A stretch of DNA of 64,000 bases, taken from the NCBI GenBank assembly GCA_040389445.1, contig JAZJZX010000003.1, forward strand, positions 85,479 through 149,478, given 5' to 3'. The stretch comes from UBA5189 sp040389445. GTDB taxonomy: Bacteria > Chloroflexota > Limnocylindria > Limnocylindrales > CSP1-4. Each line of letters starts with the position of its first letter. The stretch's first letter is position 1. The notes below the pieces were generated by a model, which had not been told where the DNA came from, did not search any database, and saw only the letters and a program-made list of their open reading frames with translations. The translations under genes and the position numbers were made by a program. Below, one piece after another: positions 16,914 to 26,524 of the stretch.

Positions 16914-17785
16914 ACGGCATGCCATCCACGGACCGCACATTCGGTGCGCAGAGCATGACGGCGCCGCTCCATGAGGTGCTCGTGAAGCGCCCCGGCCGGG
17001 CGTTCGGGCGAGCCTTCGACGATCCGGCCCACGGATTCCTGCACCCGGTTGACCTGGCGGTGGCCCAGCGGGAGCACGATCGGTTCGTGGAGGTCCTGGC
17101 CTCGCTGGGGCCGAGCGTCCACGCCCTCGACACGGAGATCGCGAGCCCCGACCTCGTCTACACCTTCGACCCGCTGCTCATCAGCGACCGCGGTGCGATC
17201 CCGCTCCGGCCGGGCAAGCCGAACCGGCGGGACGAGCCGGCGGTCATCGAGGCCTGGACGGCGGCGGCCGGGATCCCGACCATCGGGCGAATCGAGGCCC
17301 CCGGCACCGTCGAGGGCGGCGACACGTTCTGGCTCCGACCGGACCTCCTGTGCATCGGGCGGACCCTGCGCACGAACAGCGATGGGGTGCGCCAGCTGGC
17401 CTCGATCGTGGGCGGTGACGTTCGCGTCTTCGACGTGCCGTACTGGCGTGGGCCGGCCGAGCTGATCCATCTCCTCTCCGTCATCTCCCCGGTCGCCGAC
17501 GATGTGGCGGTCGTGTTCCAGCCACTCCTGCCGGTCGGGCTGTGGGAGTTATTGGGCGATCTCGGGGTGCGGATGATCGAGGTTCCGGAGGACGAATTCG
17601 GGACGCTCGGCTGCAACGTGCTGGCGGTCCGCCCGGGCGTGGTGATTCTCGCCGAAGGCAATCCCGTCACGGCGACGGCCCTGGCGGCCGCGGGCTGCGA
17701 GGTCCACACCTACCCGGCCACGGAGATCGGGATCAACGGCTCCGGCGGTCCGACCTGCATGACGCGGCCGATGTTCCGTGGTTGA
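16910..17785 (+). CDS. Dimethylargininase/amidinotransferase-like hydrolase
   Basis: A 291-residue guanidino-group-modifying enzyme of the penta-propeller superfamily. Key features are GTVEGGDTFWL, ELIHLLSVISPV (probable catalytic His), DEFGTLGCNVLAV and the C-terminal nucleophile NGSGGPTCMTRP. In the family the Cys attacks the guanidinium carbon of dimethylarginine or related compounds, giving citrulline-type products. The GTG start overlaps the upstream stop by 4 bp, and the 3' end overlaps the M20 gene by 8 bp, so this is a tightly coupled three-gene operon. Arginine deiminase-like substrates remain possible. Confidence 0.82.
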   Translation: MNGMPSTDRTFGAQSMTAPLHEVLVKRPGRAFGRAFDDPAHGFLHPVDLAVAQREHDRFVEVLASLGPSVHALDTEIASPDLVYTFDPLLISDRGAIPLRPGKPNRRDEPAVIEAWTAAAGIPTIGRIEAPGTVEGGDTFWLRPDLLCIGRTLRTNSDGVRQLASIVGGDVRVFDVPYWRGPAELIHLLSVISPVADDVAVVFQPLLPVGLWELLGDLGVRMIEVPEDEFGTLGCNVLAVRPGVVILAEGNPVTATALAAAGCEVHTYPATEIGINGSGGPTCMTRPMFRG

Positions 17786-19058
17786 CCTCATCGGCGGTTC
17801 TGCCGGACGCGCGGCCGACGCGGTGGACGGCGGTCGGGCAATCGCGGACCTGGCGAGCCTGGTCCGGACGCCGAGTGTGACCGGGGACGAGCGAGCGGTT
17901 CAGGATCTGGTGGCCGCCCTCCTGTCCGAGATCGGGTGTCGCGTGGAGCGCATTGAAACCGATCCTGCCGTCTTCGCCCGCACTGACCCCGACTGGCCGG
18001 GCGAGGAGATGGCTCGGACAGATCTGCCTGTGGTCTTCGCGCGGCTGGGCCGGCCCGGGGGACGCCGGGTCCTGCTCGTGGGGCACACGGATGTCGTGCC
18101 GGTCGGGGACCCGGCGACCTGGACGGTGGACCCGTGGGGCGCGACGATCCGCGATGGGCAGTTGTTCGGTCGAGGCGCCGCGGACATGAAGGGCGGTTGC
18201 GTCTCGATCATCGCCGCCTTGCGCGCGCTGGTGTCGTCGGGCGTGGCCGGGGAACTCCGCGGCGAGCTCCTCGCGGTCTTCGTCCCGTCCGAGGAGGACG
18301 GTGGTCAGGGCATGCTCGCCGCCATCCGCGCCGGCGCGACGGGCGACATGGCCGTGATCACCGAGCCGACCGATATGGACGTCGTCATCGCGCATGCCGG
18401 CGCCATCGTGTTCCGCCTCACGGTGCCGGGTCGCGCGGCCCATGCCTCGATGCGCCGAGAGGGCGTTTCCGCGCTCGACAACCTGGGGCATCTCATCCGT
18501 GCCCTCGAAGCCGACGAGACGGCACGCAATGCGGCTGAGACGGATCCCCTGATGACGGCGCTCGGGCTGCCGTACCCCACGATCATCGGGATCGTCCGGG
18601 GCGGGGAATGGGCGTCCACGGTCATGGACCAGGTGGTCGCCGACGGTCGCTACGGGGTCGCCCTGGGGGAATCGTGGCGCGACGCGGAAGTTCGCCTCCG
18701 GGCGTGCATTGCGACCGCGGCGGCGTCCGATCCATTCCTCCGCGAACACCCGCCGACCGTGGAGCTGGTTGGGGGCAGGTTCTCGTCGGCCCGGGTTCCA
18801 GCCGACCACCCACTTCCGGTGTCGCTCGCGGCGGCTGCTGAGGCCACGCTTGGTCGAGCCCCGGCGTTCCTCGGCGAGCCGTACGGCGCCGACATGCGCC
18901 TGCTGGTCAACGAGGGCAGGACGCCCACCGTGATCTTTGGACCTGGGCATGTCGCGAAGGCGCACAGCGCCGACGAATCGGTCCCGGTCGACGACGTCGT
19001 TGCCTGCGCCCGGGTGCTCGCCGCATGGGTGGCCCGGATCCTGGCCGAACCCGTCTGA
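17778..19058 (+). CDS. M20-family deacylase (ArgE/DapE type)
   Basis: A 426-residue zinc-dependent amidohydrolase. Metal ligands are in LLVGHTDVVPVGD (His, Asp), GRGAADMKGG (bridging Asp) and FVPSEEDGGQG (catalytic Glu-Glu). A lid/dimerisation domain with RAAHASMRREGVSALDNLG follows, and a terminal His in VAKAHSADESV. The family removes acyl groups from N-acyl amino acids such as acetylornithine or succinyl-diaminopimelate. It is the last gene of an operon with a dimethylargininase-like enzyme, which hints at modified-arginine or N-acyl-amino-acid use rather than arginine biosynthesis. Confidence 0.92.
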   Translation: MVDLIGGSAGRAADAVDGGRAIADLASLVRTPSVTGDERAVQDLVAALLSEIGCRVERIETDPAVFARTDPDWPGEEMARTDLPVVFARLGRPGGRRVLLVGHTDVVPVGDPATWTVDPWGATIRDGQLFGRGAADMKGGCVSIIAALRALVSSGVAGELRGELLAVFVPSEEDGGQGMLAAIRAGATGDMAVITEPTDMDVVIAHAGAIVFRLTVPGRAAHASMRREGVSALDNLGHLIRALEADETARNAAETDPLMTALGLPYPTIIGIVRGGEWASTVMDQVVADGRYGVALGESWRDAEVRLRACIATAAASDPFLREHPPTVELVGGRFSSARVPADHPLPVSLAAAAEATLGRAPAFLGEPYGADMRLLVNEGRTPTVIFGPGHVAKAHSADESVPVDDVVACARVLAAWVARILAEPV

Positions 19059-19070
19059 CGCGGGCAACGA

Positions 19071-20363
19071 TCAGGGCAGGAGCGACGCCTCGTCCGACGA
19101 CTGATGCCGGTGAGCCAGGGCATGCCGATGCGCCCGGAGCGTCAGGATCGGGATCAGCACGAGACCCAGACCCAGGACGCCGAGCGCGGTGTAGCCCGCT
19201 CCGGCCATGATCACGCCCGACCCGAGGCTGGCGGCTGCCGCCGCGCTCCAGATCAGCGCATCGGCGAACCCCTGGACGCGTGTCCGTTCGTGGACCTCGA
19301 GGTGCTCCGACAGGAGCGCGCTCCCGGCGACGAACCCGATGTTCCAGCCCAGCCCGAGCAGGAACAGCGCGATCAGGAGGATGTCGCCGCCCGACGTGGG
19401 CGCGACCGCGGCGAGAATCGCCGAGATGGCGAGGACGGACGTGCCCGTGAAGATGGTTGGAACCGCTCCCAGGCGCTCGGTCAGCCGGCCCGATAACGGC
19501 GAGAGCGCGTACATGCCGAGCGTATGAGCGGAGAGCACGATTCCCACCGCGGCCAGGCCGTGACCGTTCTGGGTCATGTGGAGCGGGGTCATCGTCATGA
19601 TCAGCGTCATCACGAACTGCCCGACCACGAGCGCTACGATGGCAGCGGTGACGCCGGGCCGTCGGAGCATGGAGCCGAGAGCGTCCGTGGCGGACCCGGA
19701 GATCTGCCGCTCGCCCGGGCCGGGCGCCGTGGTATCGGCGATCGCATACGGGTCCGGGCGCAGCAGGATGAATGACAGGACGGCCGCGATGCCGACGAAG
19801 AGGACCGGCACGAGGTACGGCCCCGACAACGGGGGCAGGCCGACCGCGGCGGCCATCGCACTCGCGACCGGCACGAGCGTGGGACCAACCACGGACCCGA
19901 CCGTCGCCCCCCAGACCACCAGGCCGATTGCCGAGGCCCGACGCGCGGCGGGGACGAGATCAGCCGCCGTATAGCGCGAGAGCTGATTCGAGCTGTTGCC
20001 GAAGCCGATCAGCAGGGTCCCGACGAGCAGGAGCGGGAAGGAGCGAAGGATGACCGCGGCCGTGGCGATGAACGCGCCCACCACGCCAACCGAATAGCCG
20101 GTCACGAGACCGATCCGTCGGCCGCGGCGGGCCATCAGCCAGGACAACATGACGGACCCGATGGCGGCACCGAGGACGACGGTCGCGCCGGGAGCGCCGG
20201 CAAAGGTCGGCGAGCCGAGCAGATCCTGCGCGACGATGGTCGCGACGGTCACCGCAGCGATGTGTCCGGTGCTGCCGAGGGCGACGCCCGCGATCAGGCT
20301 GCGGCGGGAACGGATCCGGGCAGCCGCAAGTTTGGTGGGGGACAGGGTGAGCTGGGCATGCAC
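19071..20363 (-). CDS. MFS transporter
   Basis: A membrane protein of about 430 residues with roughly twelve helices. It has the loop 2-3 basic motif (WLMARRGRRIGLVTGY) and its equivalent in the second half (LSGRLTERLG). Other features are GNSSNQLSRYTAADLV and a His-rich C-terminus (RAHRHALAHRHQ). Substrate is unknown; it is convergent with the M20 operon (12 bp apart), so it may export or import something made there. The GTG at 20363 is chosen because the sequence before it runs into a non-conserved repeat region. Confidence 0.85.
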   Translation of the reverse strand: MHAQLTLSPTKLAAARIRSRRSLIAGVALGSTGHIAAVTVATIVAQDLLGSPTFAGAPGATVVLGAAIGSVMLSWLMARRGRRIGLVTGYSVGVVGAFIATAAVILRSFPLLLVGTLLIGFGNSSNQLSRYTAADLVPAARRASAIGLVVWGATVGSVVGPTLVPVASAMAAAVGLPPLSGPYLVPVLFVGIAAVLSFILLRPDPYAIADTTAPGPGERQISGSATDALGSMLRRPGVTAAIVALVVGQFVMTLIMTMTPLHMTQNGHGLAAVGIVLSAHTLGMYALSPLSGRLTERLGAVPTIFTGTSVLAISAILAAVAPTSGGDILLIALFLLGLGWNIGFVAGSALLSEHLEVHERTRVQGFADALIWSAAAAASLGSGVIMAGAGYTALGVLGLGLVLIPILTLRAHRHALAHRHQSSDEASLLP

Positions 20364-20450
20364 GGCGCGATCATAGGAGGCGGTGCGCTGGGCCGTGGCC
20401 CGGTGATGCCGGTCGGCCCGGCCAGGTGCGGCCCGGCGCGAGTCGTTCAA

Positions 20451-20525
20451 CGCGAGTCGCTCGGCGCCTTGCGGCCCGGCGCTCGGTGCTCAAGCGCGAG
20501 TCGCTCGGCGCCTTGCGGCCCGGCG
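20451..20525. repeat. 31-bp direct repeat upstream of the MFS gene
   Basis: Two exact copies of a 31-bp unit (CGCGAGTCGCTCGGCGCCTT then GCGGCCCGGCG) sit at 20451-20481 and 20495-20525. They are followed by partly similar sequence to about 20565. The stretch 20364-20721 otherwise has no gene I can support. Confidence 0.85.
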
Positions 20526-20721
20526 GAACGCGGCTCAGCCGGGTGCGGCTCGGCGTGAGTCGTTTGGAGGTGCATTTCGTGAGCGACCACGCTCGTCACG
20601 TACGCCGGATCGACAGATTCGCCTGCGTGCCACGCACAGTCGGGCGCGAAATGATGCGTTGGACGCCTCAGCGACGGCTGGCGCAGGGGCAGGTCCGAGA
20701 ACGTGGGGGCACAGGACGTGA

Positions 20722-20790
20722 GCGCGGCTGCCCGATCAGCGCGCCTGCCCGATCAGCGCGGCTGCCCGATCAGCGCGCCTGCCCGATCAG
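20722..20790. repeat. 17-bp tandem repeat over the 3' end of the nuclease-helicase gene
   Basis: Four units of GCGC(G/C)(G/C)CTGCCCGATCA run through the end of the next minus-strand gene, whose TGA stop is supplied by a unit. Since 17 is not a multiple of three, copy-number change would move the stop. Confidence 0.85.
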
Positions 20791-23700
20791 CGCGCCTGCG
20801 TCACCCGCGCCCTGCTCGCCGATGGTCTCGACGCCCAGGGTGCCGTCAACCGGGTCGGCGAGCTCGATGAACCGGCACAGGACACTGAGCAGGCGCATCT
20901 GCTCGGGCGTCCGGCAGGCGACCCTCAGGAGCGCCGGATTGGCAACCAGCACCGCGAGACCCCTGGCACGCGAGATCGCGACGTTCAGGCGATTCCCGGA
21001 GTACAGGAATTCGAGATCGCGGGGCGCGTCGTCCGGTGTGGACGTGGTCATGGAATAGATGGCGACCGGTGCTTCACGGCCCTGGAACTTGTCGACCGTC
21101 CCGACATTGGGACGCCTTCCGACGCGTGCCTCGACCTGCCTTCCGATCTCCGCGACCTGGGCGTTGTAGGGCGCCACCACCAGGATGTCATCGATGGCCA
21201 GCTGGTGCTGCCGTCCGTCCCGGTCCTGCCACGCGCGGCCGACCAGGCGCTCGATGGCAGCCGCGATCCAGGCAGCTTCGTCCGGTGAGCGGCTCGACGC
21301 GTCACTGTGCTCGATGCGCACGTGGCGAACTCCGGTGCCCCCGACGGGCAGGCCCGGACCGACGTCCTGGAGCGCATTCGCGGTGTCCGTGGCCAGGCGC
21401 CCGTCGTAGAACGCCGGCGAGATGAAGGCGTTGATGTCGGGATGCAGTCGATACGTTCGATCGAGGAGCAGGCCGCGGTCCGGGGCGATCGTCCGGGCCC
21501 CACCCACGAAGTGCTCCAGCACGGAAACCTCGGCACCCTCCGGGTGCATGCCACTGGAGACCTGCGGGAGCTGGTTCGGGTCGCCGAGCAGGACGACTGA
21601 TCGCGCGGCCCCGGATACCGCCAGGGCGTCGGCCAGGGAGAATTGGCCCGCCTCGTCCACGAACAGGACGTCGATGGAGCCCTCGAGATCCTCACGGGCC
21701 CAGAGCCATGCGGTGCCGCCCACGACATCGAACGTGCGCGCAGCGAGCCCGTCGCGGACCTCGTCATTGGTTCCAAGTCGGGTGATCCGGGCCCAGGGCG
21801 GCGTGAGTCCCACCTCGTCCGTCTTCTGGGCGATCCGAACGGCCTGACCCTCGAGTCGGGCGGCGCTCGCGACAGCCTCCAGCGCATTGGCGATGACCCG
21901 ATGCGACTGCGCGGTCAGCCCGACCCTTCGACCCGCGGCGACGAGGTCCAGGATCATCCTCGCCGCGGTGTGGGTCTTGCCGGTTCCGGGCGGCCCCTGA
22001 ATCGGCAGGACGCCGTCCTGCAGGCGCAGGCCAAGGGCGCGGGCCGCCGGCAGGGCAGGCGCACCTGCCGGCAGCAGCGGGTCGCCGTCCATGTGGTCGA
22101 CCAGGCGAGGCGGGTGACGGAGCAGCATGTCGCGCGCCGCGCGATAGGGCCCGGGCCCGTCGATTCCGCGAGCAACGACGTCGTCGGCAAGGCGCCCGAG
22201 CGCCATCCACTGTGCGTCCGTCCGCATTGGTCCCGTCGTGATGAGTGCGCGCGGGTGCGCCGCCGTGCGCCCGACCTTGATGTCCACGGTGCCGGCGATC
22301 CCGTCGAACTCGAGCACGTCGACCGCCCAGGGCCTGGCATCGGGATCTGGCGACAGGGCGTTGTAGCTCCTGCCGCGATCCACCTTCGTGTCCTGGTCCG
22401 GGTCGAAGCCATAGCGACGAACCACGGACCGGGCGCTCGGTCCGAGTTCCTCGACGAAGGTGAGATCGGCCAGCGCGGACGCGTCGGCAACCAGTTCCTC
22501 CATCGGTGCCTCACGCAGGCGGTACTGGTCCCACCACTGCGGTTTGGCCTCGCGCCGGTGCCAGTCCAGGAGTCCGGCAAGGAGCCACGTCGCCTGCTGC
22601 TCGTCCGTCCGGTCCTCGCGGGCGACGGGCAGGTTGGTGCGCAGGCGGTCTTCCCTGGCGCGGGTCAGGGCGACCTTCTCGGCGAGGTCCCTTTCCGGTT
22701 CCCCGTCCCTTGGTCCGGGGCGCGGCACGAATCCGTCCGGATACCAGTCCGGGTGCTCAGCAAGGGCCTGGACGCGCCGTTCCTCGAGCCAGTCACGAAG
22801 CTTCAGGTTGGAGATGCAGTCGTCCCGGTTGTAGGCAAGGATCGCGTCCAGGATGGCCTGGTCCCGTTCCTCGATCCAGCGCTCGTACTCCACGATCGAA
22901 AACCCGGCATTCGTGATCCCTCCCTCGCGATGGGGAAGGTAGAAGGCCTCGAGCTGCTTGATCGAATAACTCTCGACGCTGGCCAGGATGGCGTGGCGCA
23001 CCACGTGGTCGTACAGGTTCACGAGGACGCCCGCCCGCAGGAGCACGTCGATCTCGTCCTCGCGGGTTGCGTGGCGTTGCATCAACCGCTTGAGGGCGCC
23101 CGATTCGTAGCCGCCGTAGTGGTAGACGTGCATGCCCGGGTCTCGCTCGCGCCGCTCCACGACGAGGTCCACGAATGCCTCGAGGGCGGCTTTCTCGGCC
23201 GTTCGATCGTGGGCCCAGGTCGCATGAAACGCGGGCTCGCCGTCGGGTCCGACCTCGGTCCAGCCGAACAGGTATTCGAGACCGCCGTCCATGGCGAGCG
23301 GGTCGGCTTCGAGATCCCAGAACACGTCCAGTGGCGACGGTTCGGGCAGGGCCGCCAGCCCCTTGCCGGGATTGCCGGCCTCGGGCGCAAGGAGCTCGAA
23401 GCGATGAACCCCGGTCCGGCGATGCTCCAGCTGGAGAGCCGCCTGACGACGAAGACGGTCCTGGATTCGCGGCGTCATCTTCGGGATGTGGGCATCCGGG
23501 CTGAGGTCCGCAAGCGCCGTGTGGGTCGCCACGCCGGCGTCCACCAACTTGCGCCGCTGCACGCGGGTGGCCCCGGCAACGATCGAGAGGTGGTCATCGG
23601 CGCGACGCTGGTCCATGCATCGCGTCCACCAGGGGCAGATGTCGCAGTGACCGACCGGCTCGGGATACGTGCGCGCGATCGGCGCCGCAGCCGGGCCGCC

Positions 23701-24324
23701 AGCCGGGAAGATCCGCTCCTCGAAGCGCGTCTTCACCGAGCGGTAGTACGCCGCGTAGTCCTGGTAGCGATGGGCATGGGTGGTCGAATCACCGGTAACC
23801 ACCGAGAGGGTTTCCGGCGGTATGCCCTGCAACTGCTCCAGACGATCCGCATAGACGCACATCTGGAGGATCGCCGATGCCTTGACGTGGCTCGCCAGCT
23901 TCGTGTCGGCGACGTCGTAGCTCCACGAGCCGAGGCTGGATGGTCGCTCGTCCCGGCGGACCAGGAAGTCAGGATGCCCACGCCAGCGGCCGTCGAAGAA
24001 CGTGCCCTGGAAGATGACCTCTGTGCCGGCCCGCATCGCCGCCAAGGTTTCCGCCTCGGCGGCGCGAAGCTCCGCGGGCGTCTTCGGGTTCCGGAGCTGC
24101 ATCTCCACGACCGTGCGGGAGGCGGCGGTCAGCCGGGCGATCTCCGCCTGCTCGTGCGCGTACCCACGCTTCTGCGTGAGATCGAGGAGGGGATCGAAAT
24201 GGAACGGCTTCTCGATCTCGCCACGGGCACGCGAAAGCTCGAGGCTGACCAGGTGGTCGCACTCGAGGAAGCCGACGAGATCGGTGGCGGAGACGACGAG
24301 CGTTCCGTCTTCATGGCGTTGCAC
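20770..24324 (-). CDS. TM0106-family RecB-like nuclease fused to SF1 helicase
   Basis: A 1184-residue, three-part nucleic-acid enzyme. Residues about 10-260 form a RecB/Cas4-like nuclease with a four-Cys Fe-S cluster (LECDH near 22, and CDICPWWTRC at 224-233). Residues about 325-510 are a YprB-like RNase H-fold exonuclease (FWDLEADPL, YHYGGYESGALKRLM). Residues about 770-1170 are a Dna2/UPF1-type helicase with Walker A GPPGTGKTH (about 777), Walker B VLFVDEAGQ (about 886) and LNVAISRARG (about 1110). Known members are thought to act in repair or foreign-DNA handling; no experimental role is certain. It stands alone, and its last residues come from a tandem repeat. Confidence 0.93.
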   Translation of the reverse strand: MQRHEDGTLVVSATDLVGFLECDHLVSLELSRARGEIEKPFHFDPLLDLTQKRGYAHEQAEIARLTAASRTVVEMQLRNPKTPAELRAAEAETLAAMRAGTEVIFQGTFFDGRWRGHPDFLVRRDERPSSLGSWSYDVADTKLASHVKASAILQMCVYADRLEQLQGIPPETLSVVTGDSTTHAHRYQDYAAYYRSVKTRFEERIFPAGGPAAAPIARTYPEPVGHCDICPWWTRCMDQRRADDHLSIVAGATRVQRRKLVDAGVATHTALADLSPDAHIPKMTPRIQDRLRRQAALQLEHRRTGVHRFELLAPEAGNPGKGLAALPEPSPLDVFWDLEADPLAMDGGLEYLFGWTEVGPDGEPAFHATWAHDRTAEKAALEAFVDLVVERRERDPGMHVYHYGGYESGALKRLMQRHATREDEIDVLLRAGVLVNLYDHVVRHAILASVESYSIKQLEAFYLPHREGGITNAGFSIVEYERWIEERDQAILDAILAYNRDDCISNLKLRDWLEERRVQALAEHPDWYPDGFVPRPGPRDGEPERDLAEKVALTRAREDRLRTNLPVAREDRTDEQQATWLLAGLLDWHRREAKPQWWDQYRLREAPMEELVADASALADLTFVEELGPSARSVVRRYGFDPDQDTKVDRGRSYNALSPDPDARPWAVDVLEFDGIAGTVDIKVGRTAAHPRALITTGPMRTDAQWMALGRLADDVVARGIDGPGPYRAARDMLLRHPPRLVDHMDGDPLLPAGAPALPAARALGLRLQDGVLPIQGPPGTGKTHTAARMILDLVAAGRRVGLTAQSHRVIANALEAVASAARLEGQAVRIAQKTDEVGLTPPWARITRLGTNDEVRDGLAARTFDVVGGTAWLWAREDLEGSIDVLFVDEAGQFSLADALAVSGAARSVVLLGDPNQLPQVSSGMHPEGAEVSVLEHFVGGARTIAPDRGLLLDRTYRLHPDINAFISPAFYDGRLATDTANALQDVGPGLPVGGTGVRHVRIEHSDASSRSPDEAAWIAAAIERLVGRAWQDRDGRQHQLAIDDILVVAPYNAQVAEIGRQVEARVGRRPNVGTVDKFQGREAPVAIYSMTTSTPDDAPRDLEFLYSGNRLNVAISRARGLAVLVANPALLRVACRTPEQMRLLSVLCRFIELADPVDGTLGVETIGEQGAGDAGALIGQAR

Positions 24325-24387
24325 TGCCGCCCACTCTAGCCCGACGCCGTGTCAGGTTGCGTGGCACGCGAGGCCGACCGGCCGAGC

Positions 24388-25743
24388 TCAGCCGAACAGC
24401 GCCTCGACCGCGGCCTCGAACACCTCGGCGTGCCGGTCGACGTCCGTCTCGGTCGTCGCGGGCGACATCAGGGCCATGTTGTGGAACGGGGTCATGAGGA
24501 TGCCGCGGTTCATCGCCCACAGGTGGAGGAAGCGCTCGAGCTCGGAATCGCCGTGATCCCACTGCTCGCGTCCGTTCCGGGGCGGCGTCGGCATGAAGTG
24601 GTACTCCGCCCGGGCTCCGAGGCGGGTCACGTGCCAGGGGACATCGTGCCCTGCGATGACGTCGTTGACGCCGGCCGCCCATCGTTCGGCGAGCGGGATC
24701 ATCCTGGTGAACGCCTCCGCCGTGAGGACCTCACCAAGCGTGGCTCGAATCGCGGCCAAGGACAGGGCATAGCCTGCAAGCGTCCCACCGATCCCGCCGG
24801 CATCGGAATCCTCGTAGGGAACCCTGGTGCTGACCTGGGCCGCCACCTCGGCCGACATGCCGTAGGTTGCGGCGGGGATTCCTCCACCGATCGTCTTGCC
24901 GATGACCAGCATGTCCGGCTCGTATCCGCCAAGGGCCGTGACGCCACCGGGTCCCGCACAGATCGTGTGGGTCTCATCGTGGATGAGGATGGTGCCGTGG
25001 CGCCGGGTGATCTCTCGTACGCCCTCCAGGTAGCCGGATTCGGGCAGCACGATACCGACGTTGGTCAGCGCCGGTTCAATGAGGAAGGCCGCGACCTTCC
25101 TGTCAGCGAGCGCCCGCTCGAGCGCATCGAGATCGTTGAACGGCACGACCCGGGTCGTCAGCGCCGGATCCACCTGCGGTCCGATGTTTCCACGGCGCGG
25201 CACGACGGTTCCGTCGTCGGCCAGCGAGGCAAAAGTCTCGTCAACGGTGCCGTGATAGTTCCGATCATGGACGGCAACGAGCGGCCGATCGGTGATGAGG
25301 CGTGCCAGTCGGAGGGAGAATCGGTTTGCGTCCGTGGCGGTCAGCGTGAACTGCCAGTAGGGGAGCCCGAACCGGCGGGTCAGCTCCTCGCCCGCCCAGA
25401 TCGCATCCTCGGTCGGGAGCATGTGGGTGATCCCGCGGCGCATCTGTCGCTCGACAGCGGCGATCGTCGGGGCCGGTCCATGGCCGGCCATGGCCCCGGT
25501 GTCGCCGAGGCAGAAGTCGATGTAGTCGTGGCCGTCCACATCGGTGAAATGGGCGCCCGATGCCACCTCGACGTAGAGCGGAAACGCTCCCGCCCACTTG
25601 ATCATCCAGTTCATCGGAACGCCGTCCAGCAGGGAGTCCCGGGCCCGGGCGTGGAGCGCCGCAGCAAGCGGATGGCGGACCACGAAGTCCGCCTGCTCGC
25701 GCGCCATCAGGGATTCGAGGCGGCTCCGGTCAAGGGTTTGCAC
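24388..25743 (-). CDS. Class-III aminotransferase (glutamate-1-semialdehyde aminomutase-like)
   Basis: A 451-residue PLP enzyme. YIDFCLGDTGAMAGHGP and TATDANRFSLRLAR form the entry, LIHDETHTICAGPGG carries the Asp that contacts PLP, and VIGKTIGGGIPAATYG carries the PLP lysine. The fold matches GSAM-like enzymes, but no heme genes are nearby and the protein has an extra N-terminal 50 residues. A catabolic aspartate-aminotransferase-family role (as in many soil bacteria) is more likely than heme synthesis. It lies 63 bp upstream of the nuclease-helicase on the same strand. Confidence 0.88.
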   Translation of the reverse strand: MQTLDRSRLESLMAREQADFVVRHPLAAALHARARDSLLDGVPMNWMIKWAGAFPLYVEVASGAHFTDVDGHDYIDFCLGDTGAMAGHGPAPTIAAVERQMRRGITHMLPTEDAIWAGEELTRRFGLPYWQFTLTATDANRFSLRLARLITDRPLVAVHDRNYHGTVDETFASLADDGTVVPRRGNIGPQVDPALTTRVVPFNDLDALERALADRKVAAFLIEPALTNVGIVLPESGYLEGVREITRRHGTILIHDETHTICAGPGGVTALGGYEPDMLVIGKTIGGGIPAATYGMSAEVAAQVSTRVPYEDSDAGGIGGTLAGYALSLAAIRATLGEVLTAEAFTRMIPLAERWAAGVNDVIAGHDVPWHVTRLGARAEYHFMPTPPRNGREQWDHGDSELERFLHLWAMNRGILMTPFHNMALMSPATTETDVDRHAEVFEAAVEALFG

Positions 25744-25875
25744 GATGGGTCACCGATGCGGTTGGTTTCGCCATCGATGATCGGTCATCGCCGCCGAGCG
25801 CGAGGAACCGTTTCGCTGCATGGGCGTGTTGGCGCCCGAGGCAGCCGCCTGGCCCCGACGTCCGGGGACAGTCGC

Positions 25876-26064
25876 TCAGTCGAGGCGGCGGCGGAACCCG
25901 CAGACCGGGCAGACGGCCGCGTGGCCGTCGAGATCCAGCTCGAGGAAGCTGGGGCAGCCGTTGGTGCTGCAGTAGAGACGGGTCGACGCGCCCTGGCGTC
26001 GGCGAAGGCGGCGCATGGAGGCAGCGCGTCCTACGGTGGAGGTATGGAGTGTTCGCGAAAGCAT
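25876..26064 (-). CDS. Small zinc-ribbon protein
   Basis: A 62-residue basic protein with an Arg-rich N-terminus (RAASMRRLRRRQG) followed by a four-Cys ribbon (LYCSTNGCPSFLEL ... VCPVCGFRRRLD). The Cys spacing CxxxxC ... CxxC fits a zinc ribbon like those of ribosome- or RNA-binding proteins. The ATG at 26064 is chosen; an ATG at 26016 would still keep the ribbon. A third, longer reading from 26214 is unlikely because it passes low-complexity DNA. No family is recognised. Confidence 0.55.
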   Translation of the reverse strand: MLSRTLHTSTVGRAASMRRLRRRQGASTRLYCSTNGCPSFLELDLDGHAAVCPVCGFRRRLD

Positions 26065-26524
26065 GTGCTCGATGGTCCTTCTGGCCGCTCCTGGCTGGGC
26101 GTGTTGGGCCCACCGAAGCGGTGATGCTGTGTGCAGGGAACCGCGTGATGATGCGATTCGATGCGATGCGATGCGAGGGTCCGGACGGTGATCGCGGGAG
26201 TTCGCCAGTTCCACTCAGGAACTCGATCGATACTCAGACCTGCGGCCGTCGTTGCGGACCCGGTTGTCCTCGACAGAATGCGGCCCGATGGCCGATCTGT
26301 CAAACCTCGCTGCTCGTTCAATCACTCCGGGGCATGTTGCGGACTCGAAATCGAGCCTTCATTCGAGCACGGTTGCGCTTGTGCCACACTCTCGTCAGAG
26401 TTTGCGACGCGCGTCCCGTGCGGGGACCCAGCCGGGCTGGCCGACGACGCGCTCGTCGAGGGAGCGTGGTGAGACCCGCCGACCGGCGCGCGCTCCATTC
26501 GAATGATTGACGCAAGAGGAGATC
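26065..26524. other. Intergenic region without a supported gene
   Basis: Visible features are a short CGATG pentamer run at about 26156-26176 and a perfect 6-bp hairpin AGTTCC-actca-GGAACT at 26207-26223. No U-tract follows the hairpin. The promoter of the NEW3 operon must lie in the right half, but I cannot point to a clear -35/-10 pair. Confidence 0.4.

Noticed and set aside
21643..24339. An 898-residue plus-strand open frame opposite the nuclease-helicase gene
   Set aside because: It mirrors the real gene on the other strand and shows no domain; long antisense frames are expected at this GC content. The same applies to large frames at 8783-10945, 46702-48531, 51653-54073, 58876-60717 and 61573-63921 on the minus strand.
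24388..25743. Calling the class-III aminotransferase hemL
   Set aside because: It resembles the fold but no heme genes are nearby and the N-terminal extension argues for a catabolic relative.
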